Of a stretch of DNA of 64,000 nt, positions 10,423-21,489 are shown piece by piece. The position numbers and the translations under genes are program-made. This stretch comes from Henckelia pumila (taxonomy: Eukaryota; Streptophyta; Magnoliopsida; Lamiales; Gesneriaceae): the NCBI RefSeq assembly GCF_033568475.1, contig NC_133123.1, forward strand, positions 3,472,001 to 3,536,000. The letters are read 5' to 3'. Position 1 is the stretch's first letter; each line of letters opens with the position of its first letter. Below the pieces are notes generated by a model, which saw nothing but the letters and a program-made list of their open reading frames with translations, did not search any database and was not told where the DNA came from.

Positions 10423-10967
10423 TAATTCCGCCATTTCCCTTCTCTCTTCCCTCCTTTCCTCCTAGAAAATAAATCTTACTGAACTATATATTTGATTCCT
10501 AGGATGTGAAATTTTAGTTAGTATGTACATTGTTTTTGGCTCAGAGCATATGTTGTTAATTATTTTTACTTGCCATTCAAACATGGATGGACTTGCATAG
10601 CAAATTTTTTTTTTGTTTTGAAAAAAAAAAAGTTGATCTCAAAGAATACCTCAGCATGATAGGATATTCATTGGATCATGTGAAATTTAAATCGTGGAAT
10701 GTATATCAACTTCGTTTGTTGTTTTCCTATTTGATGGAGGTTTTGAATATTTCTATTAATGTTGCTAGTTTTTTTTCCGGAACATACTCCAGTTATATAA
10801 ATTAATGAAATATTTTATAATTTTGTATCATGTCAATATTAATATTTCTCTTCAGTTGAAATTGCATAAAAATTAAAAAATTCTCCATGAAAATATGATG
10901 ATTATATTTTTATATAGAAATTAAATGTTGAATGAAAAAAATATATAGAAGAGAAGCATGTTTCTAA
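10423..10967. other. 3' flank of F-box gene 1, AT-rich
   Basis: Contains the out-of-frame remainder of the conserved F-box gene C-terminus (to about 10470), then AT-rich sequence with no supported gene. Confidence 0.4.
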
Positions 10968-11135
10968 AAGGCGACGCCTAAAACCGCTTAGGTGGCGCAT
11001 AGAATCTAGGCTGTTGCTGTTCGCCCGATTTTTAGACAGCTGAAGCTTTTAGAAGTTATTACATTAATTGGTGATATAGGTCGCTTAATCTCCACCTAGA
11101 CGCCTCAGAATCCGCCTAGGCGGCGCCTAGATAAC
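10968..11135. repeat. GGCGCCTAGGCG-type interspersed repeat
   Basis: The left edge GGCGACGCCTAAAACCGC and the right edge CCGCCTAGGCGGCGCCTAG are imperfect inverted partners in an otherwise AT-rich spacer. This motif style is common in plant nonautonomous repeats. No coding. Confidence 0.5.
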
Positions 11136-11399
11136 ATATAATAATTTTTAATATTTTTTAATTTTAATATTTTAAAAAAATATTATTTGACATATGTGTC
11201 CATTAATTTATATTGGATGAAAACGAGAAATATGTCATGTAATTCGAGTTTGAATTCGATAAAGAGGAATTATTGAAAAAATATTAAGGCGAATAATAAT
11301 AATTAGATTTCAAATACTCCTACGTCACCCCTTCTTCCACCTCGGAAGGATATCACTAGAAGACTTTGAATTTTACAAGTAATTTGCAAAACCCCAATG

Positions 11400-12040
11400 C
11401 ATTTTAGGACTTAACATTGCCTAAACAAGAACTCCTAGTACAACACTTCAGTTTCAGTCCTAGACTGATGATAGAACAAAGTGAATACAACTCAAAATCC
11501 TTAGAACAAAAATTGATCCTACAATGATCAGAATAACACTTCGGCGTTTGTGCTTCGAGTTCCTTGATCAAATCTTGAGCATGTAAAGATTTGAGCATTC
11601 TCGTAAAATAGCAGAGTTTTCAGAGCATGAGAGAGAGTTTTTTTGATCGATCAAGATCTTTATTTATATCATTGGATTGTTAAGAGTCATAAATTCAAAT
11701 TGAATCTTCACATAGGGTTGAATTATTCTCGTTGGCTTTGTCACTATCAACAATAAATTCTGGAGCCGACATAGCCCTTTGCATCGCGGCACTTCCTTCA
11801 TCAGAGAATGTCAGATTACGGAAGAACTTGTCCATAAAAAAACATGGTAGTTGACTGGTGACGGGTAAACTGATGAAGTCGGTTTAGCGAGTGTAAAATG
11901 ATGAAATCAGTTTAGCGTCTTTGGCTAGTTGAGCACGGTGATTGAGCGTGAAGAAGTTTAGCTCCATATATCAGTTTAGCGTTTTATAGTTGCTTGATTA
12001 GTTTGCCTTCTTTTCAGTTTTGAAATTTTGTAAACAACAA
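11400..12040 (-). mobile_element. Possible LTR remnant
   Basis: On the minus strand, a TATAAATAAAGATC box (about 11660-11675) is followed by a leader-like GC-balanced stretch, with several CAGTTTAGCG-type repeats upstream (about 11880-11990). This is the arrangement of a plant LTR (U3 repeats, TATA, R/U5). I could not define TG/CA ends, a target duplication or any internal region, so the call is tentative. Confidence 0.3.
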
Positions 12041-12042
12041 AA

Positions 12043-12875
12043 CTAAATTTTCCAACAATTTTATTAAACTTTATTCTTGTTTTCAACTTTTCCATTAAAA
12101 ATACATTCATAAACGAGATTTAAATATCTAAAAGTACCAAAATATTAAATCAAAATGATAATTTTATGCATACTAATTTTGAATTTAGGATTATAGATTT
12201 TTGAAAAAAATCTAAATTTTATAAAATGTATTGCAAAATTTGCATTAAATAATAATACAATATTTATTAAAATCTAATTATAAAATATTTTTCAAACATT
12301 TTTAATTTTATTTAATTTTATTTTTTATTTTAAATTTATAATTTATAATTAATTTATTTCTAAAAAAATTATTACTTTATATCGTTATCATTATTTTATC
12401 AAATCATTTCGTGTTTTCAACTTCTCCATTAAACATGATTCATAAATAAGGATTTAAATATCTAAAAATATCAAAATATTGAACCAAATGATAAGTTCAT
12501 GAATGTTACTTTTTCGATTTAGAATTATATAAGCATGTTATTTTTTTGTTATTTATTATAAATTGTGCAATGCATATTCTCGAAAAATTTAAATTTTGGT
12601 TCAATAATATATAGTCCTAAATCGAAAAACCAATATGTTCGAACTTATCGATTTAGTTCAATATTTTGGTACTTAAAATTATTTAAATACTTGTTTATGA
12701 ATGCATGCTTAATGAAAAAATTGGAAATCGAAGTGAATTTAATAAAATAATGATAACAGGATAAAATAATAATATTTTTTAGAAAATAATTAATTAATGA
12801 TAATACATTTAAAATAAAAAAAGTTAATAAAACAAAAAATGTTTGCTAAATATTTATAATTGGATTTTATTAAAA
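12043..12875. repeat. AT-rich foldback repeat, about 300-bp arms plus an extra half copy
   Basis: The left arm (about 12266-12560) and right arm (about 12575-12875) are reverse complements around a centre near 12570 (TGCAATGCAT). Diagnostic blocks are TCCATTAA..ATTCATAAA..TATTTAAATA and ACCAAAATATTGAAC. A further direct half copy lies at about 12043-12265, so the key block occurs three times (about 12086, 12421 and inverted 12630-12730). No coding capacity. Confidence 0.68.
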
Positions 12876-13772
12876 ATTGTGTATTATGGGTTGAATAAAT
12901 TTAAAAATTATTTTTACAGGGGCCAAAAATGCATTTTTAATATTTCACAGGGGTATTTCGTGCAAAAAAATATCAAAATCTTTACTCAGTCGCATGAGGG
13001 AAGCGTGCACAACAATCACTCATCTGAAGGGGCGAGTGAGCTAATTTTTTAAAAGGTTCGAGTTGAATATGCCTATTAAAATTTAAAGGAAAATTGTGCA
13101 TTTTCAATATTTCATATGATGGCATACATATAGATGTTTGATGCAAGTAACTCTGGGGAAAAATAATGAATGATATAGTTTTAAATCTCATGACTTTATC
13201 CAATATAATAGAATCCCCATCTTTATAGAATCCATAACCTATGCAAACTCCTCCTATATTATTATTAACGTACGTGGCCGTGCATTTGAGAATTCTCTCG
13301 CAACTTTGGAACTAAAACCTTTATAGGAACATATAGAGTTATCGGTCCGCCGTAAAGGTGAGCGAATTATCGTCTCTCAGTTTCGTTTTTGGTTTTCATT
13401 CTAATTTATTTTATCGTCTTTCTTTTTGTTTTTATTCTGATTTATGGGAAATACAATTATGTTTTCTGTGAATATGATTTGGGCTTACACAATCAATTTC
13501 ATAGCTTAATGACATTTTCTTTTAATAAATTTTCAGATTTTATTTGTATATATGAGCATGATGCGATTTGATAGTTTGTAGGGATTTTACTAAATTAAAT
13601 TAAATTTTTATATGGTTGCAAAAGATTTTTCTATTTGATGTTGAACAAAACAGAACCAATTAATTTAGTGTTCGCAACTTTAAAAAATGAGTGATCATGG
13701 AATCACTACCTAAGTGTTTGTGGTCGTTTTGTATTAATTAGGTAGAAAGTACAGAATCAGGAATAATTGGAG
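12876..13772. other. Upstream flank of F-box gene 2
   Basis: No gene supported. 13210-13340 contains an upstream leader shared with the third F-box gene (CCTATGCAAACTC, ACGTACGTGGCCGTGCAT, GAGAATTCTCT), probably promoter and 5' leader duplicated with the genes. Confidence 0.45.
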
Positions 13773-14969
13773 ATGTGGATATTCGATGGTAAAATTGATC
13801 TTGCTCAGGGGATTGTAATAGAGGTTCTCCTGAGGCTTCCGGCGGCGGCGTTGTGTCGGTTTAAAGTTGTTTCCAAGGAATGGCATTCTATGATTTCGAG
13901 CGCTTATTTCAGAGGTAGATATGCCTCTACTGGAAGAACAACATCAAGTTTTAGATTTCTTTCTGTCTTGAAATATAGATGTTGTAAGCCGAAGAGTGAT
14001 CATGTTTTGGAGCATGAGCTGCTGATGGACTTGCATTCCGGTGCTCTCAAAATCCCAACAAAATCAAGTTGGAACTTTCTTGCTAAAGATCAAGCAGACC
14101 ATCATCGCAACCTACGCATGAAATCCTATAAGGTATTAGGAGTGAGCAATGGCTTGGTTTTGTGTTGGTGTTATCGCCGCGGACACCAGATCATATGCAA
14201 TCCTGTCACGAGTCAGTGTGTTGTTCTTCCCCGGTGCAATGGCGTAGATTGGTCTTATTGGGGATTTCTCACTGAAGTGAGTACTGATGAAGTTTTCATG
14301 ACCAGTTACACGGTGGTGGCATTTGTGCCTCTTCGGTTTCAATTCCAAGTCTTCTTGTCTAAAACTGGTGAGTGGAAGGTGTACGATTTCGCCCGAGGTA
14401 CACATATTAACCCCCAGGGTGGATACTTGAAGGCCGCCACCGAGCTTCATGGGATTTTGCATTGGCCACATTCAACAAATGGGAAGATACTTGCTTATGA
14501 TCCCCACAGAAACCCCCACGCACCACGACTCATTGCTCTGCCTCATGATCATCAGCCCCTCCTCTGCAAAAGTGCCACTACAATGTTTGGTACGCACCAA
14601 GGACAATATCTGAGATATTTGGAGTCAGACAACCAAAGGCTGAGTGTTTGGGTGCTGACTGATTATGGCATTGGGGATAATTGGTGGTTGCAACATAGAG
14701 TGGACTATGATCATATTCCTGACATGGTGCGAAATGTACATTGTATCATACATCCCATATCTTTGCATCCATTTGATCCTGATATTGTCTACTTGGGATG
14801 TGATTATGTTCTTTCCTCTTACAACATGCGGGAAAGAAAATGGGAACTTGTCAAATCTTTTCATCGGATTCCCAGGGAGGCTTTTAGTTATTGGAGTCGC
14901 GCCATAACCCTGGTCATTCCGCCTTTTCCGCACTCCATTCCCTCCTCTCCCAGAATGAATAAATCTTGA
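13773..14969 (+). CDS. F-box/FBA-domain protein (cluster gene 2, intact frame)
   Basis: A 398-aa intronless protein, the only cluster member with an unbroken frame to the conserved ALTLVIPPF-like C-terminus (here AITLVIPPFPHS). The F-box (residues about 8-48) has the usual VIEVLLRLPAAALCRFKVV and SKEWHSMISS, but its first helix is divergent: IDLAQGIV replaces the IDDLPEWLL seen in genes 1 and 3, so SKP1 binding may be altered. FBA-domain blocks follow: VLGVSNGLVLCWC, CNPVTSQCVVLP, FQVFLSKTGEWKVY, LAYDPHRNPHAPRL, HPFDPDIVYLGCDYV. The start is the first in-frame ATG (13773). Likely role: SCF ubiquitin-ligase substrate receptor with unknown target. Confidence 0.86.
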   Translation: MWIFDGKIDLAQGIVIEVLLRLPAAALCRFKVVSKEWHSMISSAYFRGRYASTGRTTSSFRFLSVLKYRCCKPKSDHVLEHELLMDLHSGALKIPTKSSWNFLAKDQADHHRNLRMKSYKVLGVSNGLVLCWCYRRGHQIICNPVTSQCVVLPRCNGVDWSYWGFLTEVSTDEVFMTSYTVVAFVPLRFQFQVFLSKTGEWKVYDFARGTHINPQGGYLKAATELHGILHWPHSTNGKILAYDPHRNPHAPRLIALPHDHQPLLCKSATTMFGTHQGQYLRYLESDNQRLSVWVLTDYGIGDNWWLQHRVDYDHIPDMVRNVHCIIHPISLHPFDPDIVYLGCDYVLSSYNMRERKWELVKSFHRIPREAFSYWSRAITLVIPPFPHSIPSSPRMNKS

Positions 14970-16224
14970 ATGCTCACGTACACCATATATTGCAATTCAC
15001 AGGTTCATGGACTTCATTTTTTTAAAGCCTCATGGACTTCATTTTGCATAGCAATTAAGTTTTGTAACTTTTCTATTAATTGTTGGAGTTTTTTTTAATA
15101 TTTCTATGCTGCTACAATTTTTTCCCTTTTAGATAATTCTAGAGATATAAATTAATGAAAAATGTTTTAAAAATTGTATAATTTCAGTATTAATTAACAT
15201 AAAAAAAAACTTATTTAAATTTCTCTTAGTTTGTAATTGCATAAACATTCTGAAAGTTCTCCGTGAAAATATTATGATATTTGAAGACAATACAGTTTTC
15301 ATGATTTAATTTTTTTTATTTATGTATTATTAATAATTTAATACTTACATAAGGAAAATTGAAAAATGTTTATTTTCAATTTTTTTTAAGTTTATATATA
15401 TGGAAATAAATAAAAATTATCAAAATACTTATAAAAAATAATCTCAAAATGTTAGTAAAAATAGAAAGAGATAAGATTAATTAAAGAACAACTATCGACA
15501 TAAGAAGAAAAAAAGGTTTATTTTAAATTTAAAATATTAACGGATTATGCATATTTGATACGCGTGCTAGCTTCATAAAAAAAACTAAAAAAATTAGATA
15601 ATGAAGTAGTAGTTTAATTTGAAAAGGAAAGCTATATTTTGTTTAAAAAATTGAAACGATATAAGAGAAAATAAAGTCTAAGCACATTATACAAACTGTT
15701 TATAGTGTCATGGTGAATTTTCATTTATTTATTTCCTTTATACCCCTACATATATTATCTTTCCAAACTTCCTCTCCACTTCTTACGCCTTCCAACGGCC
15801 TCCATCTCTCTCCAAATTTCATTTTCACTACTTAAGCCCTCCAACAAACTCCATGTTTCTCCAAACTTTCTTTTTTTTTTTGAAAATCCAAAATTTCTTA
15901 TTCTTATTGTGTCCACAGGAATATGTTTTTACCTTATATTTTTGCTGAATTTATTTTTATTTCTATTTTTATGTAATTATAGGTTTCAACCTCTTGATAC
16001 ATTCATTTTTAAGTAGCAATACATCTCTTATTCACTTAATTAGTTAATTATATTTTATCACACACTTACATAATTATAGACATAGATACTTTTAAATATC
16101 TAATTTTTCGTTTTTTTCATGTTTTACACACGCATTGACGACTAGTATAAAAAGAAATTTAGTATATATATCTATTTGATAATTAGATGATGTTTTGGGA
16201 ATAAGAAAAAGTTTCACCAAATTA
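14970..16224. other. AT-rich spacer with a decayed Helitron-like 3' end
   Basis: 15355-15480 duplicates 8690-8840. At 16142-16145 a CTAG followed by T is preceded by ACACACGCATTGACGA, which resembles the 3' end of the Helitron at 7634-7923 with half the hairpin missing. Its 5' end was not found. No gene supported. Confidence 0.4.
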
Positions 16225-16444
16225 AGGTCCCGTTTGGTATCAAAAGCAAAACAAAAAAATCTCTTTTTCAAAAAAAGAAAAAAAAAGAAAGTGTTTTTCT
16301 AGTTCGTATTGATGTGTTTGGATTGGTTTTTTATGGCTTAAAAAATATTTATTTAACTTAAAAATAGAGCTTTTTCAAAAGTAAAAAATTAGAGCTTAAA
16401 AAAACACTTATTTTAAAAAAAGTTCATGAAAAGCAAACAGGCTC
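16225..16444. mobile_element. Small MITE with TTA target duplication (Tourist/Harbinger-like)
   Basis: A 220-bp element beginning AGGTCCCGTTTGG and ending CAAACAGGCTC, imperfect inverted termini of the GGGCCTGTTTGG class. It is flanked by TTA at 16222-16224 and 16445-16447. The interior is poly-A/T-rich with AAAAACACTT-type inverted blocks. A 3-bp TTA duplication points to the PIF/Harbinger superfamily. Confidence 0.6.
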
Positions 16445-17414
16445 TTAGTAAAGAAGCTTTAATTTTAATAAATAACTAGCGTCTCAGAACTCATATAATC
16501 ATGATTTTATTTTTAATTTATTTTTATTTTCTAAATATTTGTAACTAAATTATAAAATAAAGAGGATTTGTTAAAACAGAAAAAAGTAAATCAAAGTTTT
16601 GAAAAAAAAAACTAATTAAGATAATTACTGGTATATAAAAAAAATATCACCAAAATTCAGTTATTATTCACTCGTCCCCTTGATTAATAAGTTTATATGG
16701 TTGTGTTTACTTAATTTGATTAATGATGGATAAACAATCATGTGTTTACTTTCATGAATCAATTTTGTGATCGATATTATGATTAAGTGACGAGTTATAA
16801 TTTTGCACTTTGCTTATAATATATAATCTTATTTTTAGTTTTTATTTCATGTGCGTCGTTCGGCTAATGTGGTTGCGCATGTTTTAGCTCATTTTGTTTC
16901 TCCCTCCCAATGACTCTTTCATTGGGATTATGGAAATTTTTTCTTTTTGATTGGTTGATCTTGTAACTGAAAACAATATTTTGGTTGGATAAATTACAAG
17001 TTTCACATGTCAAAAAAACAAAAATCAATAAATAGAGAGAAATAATGAATGATATAATTTTAAATTTCATGAGTTAATCCAATATTATATTAGAATCCCT
17101 ATCTTTCTAGAATCCTTAACCTATGCAAACTCTTTCTATATATTAACGTACGTGGCCGTGCATTGAGAATTCTCTAGTGAATTAAAGGTGAGGATTCATT
17201 ATCGTTTCGTTTTTTTTGTTGTTTTTAGATCTAATTTATTTTATCGTCTCTATCTTTTTTGTATATTTTTTTTTATTATTATTCTAATTTTTGGGAATAT
17301 AAGAATATCACAATCAATTTCATATATAGCTTAATGCGATTCGATAGTTTTGTATTAATTAATTAATTAGCTGTTTTGGTTTTTCTATAATTAATATTGT
17401 TCAGAACGAATCCG
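16445..17414. other. Upstream flank of F-box gene 3
   Basis: 17095-17200 repeats the leader of F-box gene 2 (CCTTAACCTATGCAAACTC, ACGTACGTGGCCGTGCAT, GAGAATTCTCT). The rest is AT-rich with no gene I can support. Confidence 0.45.
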
Positions 17415-18579
17415 ATGGACAATAACGTTAACATTGATTATCTTCCGGAGTGGCTTTTACTAGAGGTTCTCCTGAGGATTCCGCCGGCGTCCTTGTGTCG
17501 GTTCAAATCCGTCTCCAAGGAATGGAATTCTATGATTTCGAGCTCTTATTTCACTCGTACATATGCCGCCTCTCGAGCATCAAAATCGCCTTGTTGGACA
17601 TTTGTTCCGTCTATGGAATATCCTCAATATATGCGGCTTGGTGTTATGGAGCATCAACTGCTGATGGACTTGCATTTGGTTGATGTCAAATGCCCAAACC
17701 CCATTTCTAATCAACCCATGGATGTCAAGAATGTACGGTATATGGTATTTGGAGTGTAATGGGCTGGTTTTGTATTTGTGTCAAGTTTATAACTCCACAA
17801 TCGATCAATTTTCTTCGCATCTCAGCGTATGCAATGTCGTCACGAAGCAGTGTGTCGTCCTTCCCCCATGCATTAGGCCTATTACTACTCGGCCAACTGG
17901 TTGGGGATTTCTCACTGAAATGAGAGACGGAGTTGTCGCAAGTTACACGGCGGTGATATTTCGTCCTAAGTTGCAATTTCAAATTTTCTTCTCGAAAACC
18001 GGTGAGTGGAAGGCCTACACCGTTGAAATCGACCCTTCTTACATTTACACTCGGAGGAGTTCCACTGAGCTTGATGGAATTTTGCATTGGCTACATCCAT
18101 CGAAAGGGATAGCTGCTTATGATCCCCACAGAAACCCCAAAGCAGTACGTTTCATTGCTTTTCCTCGTCCCCCGTCGTCGGCGATGATATGTGGGGCGCA
18201 GCAAGGACGTCTGAGATATTTAGATTCTGATGCCCAAGGTCTGAGTGTTTGGGTGCTGAATGATTATGGTTTTGGAGATAATTGGTCGTTGCAACATAGA
18301 GCCGACTATGATGACATTTATCGCAATCTACAATATTGTAGCATCAACAGATTGAAATTAACCATTGAGCTACAACTCATATCTTTCCATCCATTCGATC
18401 CCGATATTGTCTACTTTGGATGTGATTTAGTTTTCGTCTCTTACAACATGAGAGACAGAAAATCGCAAGTTGTCAAGTTCTTTCAAAATCCTAAAAATAT
18501 AAGATATGCTCGCTATCGTTGGCTTCGGGCCTTAACGCTGGTCATTCCCCCCTTTTCACTCTCCCTTCCATCTATCTGA
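17415..18579 (+). pseudogene. F-box/FBA gene with frameshift (cluster gene 3)
   Basis: The F-box region is well formed (IDYLPEWLLLEVLLRI, FKSVSKEWNSMISS) and the frame is open from the ATG at 17415 to 17759. There the block that reads GTG AGC AAT GGG in genes 1 and 2 reads GTG T AAT GGG here. The two-base loss gives an immediate stop after 114 codons. The FBA half continues in another frame to the stop at 18579, with CNGLVLYLC, VVTKQCVVLPPC, ELDGILHW, AAYDPHRNPKAV, HPFDPDIVYFGCDLV and LTLVIPPF all well conserved, so the lesion looks recent. A truncated F-box-only peptide could still be made. An intron or assembly error are alternatives, but no splice sites fit. Confidence 0.82.
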
Positions 18580-19928
18580 ATCTTTCTATACGATTTTGAT
18601 TTCTAGCTAGGATCATATGTAATTTTAATCTTCATTAAAGGATATGTTTGTTGTACTTTCTTTTACAAGCTAGGAATTAAGGATATATTGTTACTTATTG
18701 TATTTGAAATTACGTTATTTATCTAACATAAATTTTTAAAGTTTTTTTCTTTTTCCAAATAAAGTGTGGAATTAATCTTGTAATTTTAAGTGTAATATGT
18801 AACCAATGTGTGTGTAACACTTCATGTATATATAACAATTTTTTTCTTGAAATTCAAAATCGATCAATAAAAGGCAAATAAATTTTCAATATTTTTTTCG
18901 GTTTTAAAAATATATGGAATAAAAATAAAATTATCAAGCTAAGGTATTATTATTATTATTATATATATACAATCTATATTAAAAAATTTGAATAAATACA
19001 TAACACAAATTCTATTTAAAAAATATCCAAATATATATAAATCCTAAGAATAAATTTGAATCGGGTATGTCTACATAAACCGACCCATTTCTATTTCTTT
19101 TGGTGTGATCTTACAGCTATCTCCGTTGGCATATCCATGGGTCATTTATTCTAAACCACATGTGATTTTACACGTTTCTTAAGCAAGAAAAACGATTGGT
19201 CTTGATTTACCGCACAAACAACTTCTTGGGTTTGGAGACAAAATGTATACATGCATTTAGAACTTCACCACAACTTCTTATTTGTCCGAAGCAAATTTCA
19301 AGAAAATGGGAACTTAGCATTAATTAGGTGATAGAAAATGAAACAAGCAGTTTAATTTTATGACGTAGGGCCATATTAAGAAGTAAAATAGGCAGCAAAA
19401 GCACCTTTAATTTCTTGATACGATACAGTGAGGGAGTTGCTGGAGAGACAGAAGGCGGAAGTGGCGGCGGGCGATGGGTGGCAACGGCGGCTTCAGGCAA
19501 CAGAGTGATGATGGCTCGATTGTTTTGGGATTTGAATAATTTTTGGGTCCGTAGAAAGTAGGCATGCTTAATGGACAGAGTAACTCAAATTACTGACTGC
19601 AATTTGAGTTATTATTCATGTTAAATTAAATTAAAGGGTCGTCTATATACGTGCGTACGTGCAAATGTGTGTGGGATACGCATGCATGCAATCATCACTT
19701 TACGTTCAAACTTATGCTAAGTTCTTCCTTGTAAACAGATGGAGAAGCATCTAATTCTGCACAGGGCACTTACAAGAACATTAGAAGTGAGATTATCATG
19801 ACAGTTCCAGCTGAAGCAAAGCTGCAGACACCCGTCACGAAATCCTTGATATTGTACGCTAGCTAGCTGGATCCAAGTAATTAAGCTGGTATGGTTTTCT
19901 ATATCCCAAAAGCCTCTGCTATGAAATC
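18580..19928. other. Spacer, mostly AT-rich
   Basis: 18850-18950 resembles the other F-box downstream flanks. 19430-19520 is a short GC-rich patch without recognisable coding. 19720-19928 may be internal sequence of the LTR element that starts at 19929, but no domain was recognised. Confidence 0.35.
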
Positions 19929-20502
19929 TGTTGAAATCCTGCCTGATGCGGGTTACAAAATTGAGTACCCAAATCAGTAGAGTTCTCTTGATCTTCGTAA
20001 ACAGAAGATAGGAAGTCGCTTGGTCTCCTGCTTCTCGGGTCACCTGATGAAGTTGGATGATTTCCTGATTTTTGGGTCACCTGATGAAGTTGAATGATCT
20101 ACTGATCTCCTGATTCTTGGATCACCTGATGAAGTCGAGATCCAAAGCTTGATCTCCTTTGGGTTGTCACCTGCTTCACGAACAAACGTTAGAGGCGCCG
20201 GATAGTCACTCGGCAATAATCCTCCGACGCTTAAGTCGGTGACTGCTCCGTGATAACAAAAGTTGAGAGAATTTGGAATGAGAAATTCTAATTACCTCCA
20301 AAATGAAGAAATCCTCCACTATTTATAGGCAAAAATATGCCTATTTGCAGTTTAGCCCTTCTAAGGTATAAAAATGTCAATTAACCCTTTTAGGGTTTAA
20401 AAACTAGGATTTGGTCCTTTTAAAATGCGAGTCTTATAAATTGACCCATTTAATTTATTTATATATTTTAAGTATATTAAAAATATGCTTGTACCCTCAA
20501 CA
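19929..20502 (-). mobile_element. LTR of an unclassified retrotransposon
   Basis: 574 bp bounded by TGTTGA and TCAACA on the plus strand (TG..CA on either strand). On the minus strand a TATAAATAGTGGAGGA box lies at about 20316-20330, and three CACCTGATGAAGT-type direct repeats lie at about 20041, 20079 and 20121. Just beyond 19929 the minus strand reads TTTCATAGCAGAGGC, a weak match to the initiator-Met primer-binding site, so this may be the 5' LTR of a decayed copia-like element. No matching second LTR was found in the window. Confidence 0.52.
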
Positions 20503-20717
20503 GGAGGACTAAAAAAAGCGAAACCATTTCCATATTGTTGGCTTCTTGCCGGAACAAGTTTTGTCTTTTTGGCTATGAAACACCAAATTTTATTAAATAG
20601 TGTGGTAATGGTTAGTTGTGGGTTGCATTTACGACGATAGGATATTTATTGTCAATAATGGAAAAATTTTATGCTTTTTAACTGTAAACAAGATTTCCAC
20701 TCTCACGTCGTGGAAGT

Positions 20718-21249
20718 GAGGGATATAAACGAGCCGAGTCGAGTTGAGCCGAGCTTTTGAATGTTCAAGCTCGATTCATTTATAAACGAGTCGAGCCCGA
20801 CCTTATTTAACGAATATATTCATGGCTCACGAGCTTATTGGAGCTTTTATCGAGCCTAAACGAGCTTTATATATTTAAACTATAAATTTAAATATTCATT
20901 AAATTAATTAAAAACTAAATTATATATTTGAAAAAAATATAATAATATTATTAAAATTTATAATTTTATTCTAATAAATTAATTTTTATAAATTTTTCAA
21001 TATTTTTCATAAGTAAAATGTAAATTTATAAATTAAATATCAATACTATTATTTTTTCGTCTAAGAGATGACTTACGAGCTTGTTAACGAGCCTGTTAAC
21101 GAGCATGTTCACGAGCTAACGAGCCGAATATTGTAAAGCTCGAGCTTGGTTCGTTTTTCTTAACGAGCTTCATTAAACGAGCCCGGACGAGCTTTTAACG
21201 AGTCGAAACACGAACAGTTTGCGAACTGTTCGTCTTATTTACATCCATA
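20718..21249. mobile_element. hAT-like MITE (GAGCTCG-rich ends, 8-bp TSD)
   Basis: A 532-bp element starting GAGGGATATAAACGAGCC and ending TTATTTACATCCATA, an imperfect inverted terminus (TAGGGATGTAAA class). Both ends are rich in ACGAGCTC/GAGCTCGT motifs around an AT-rich centre. The identical octamer GTGGAAGT flanks it at 20710-20717 and 21250-21257. An 8-bp duplication is typical of hAT transposons. A second copy lies inverted at about 45003-45530. Confidence 0.82.
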
Positions 21250-21489
21250 GTGGAAGTATTGATACAACCAAAACACATAACTTGTGGGAATTATGAATTC
21301 TCCATAGCTAACGCTCCGCTTTTGTGTAGCTAACAATGGCGTCATAATGGTCTAAATGATTTGAATGTAATTAATTTATAGGATTTGAGTCATATCTTTA
21401 TCATCGAATATCTTGTGATATTTATAATAATGTAATCTACTTGTATAAATGTGGATTTGTATGAGGTGGAATCTAGGAGTGGTTTCATG

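Noticed and set aside
19717-20043. Minus-strand open frame spanning an LTR edge
   Set aside because: It crosses from the LTR at 19929 into unassigned sequence; no retroelement or host domain is recognisable in it.
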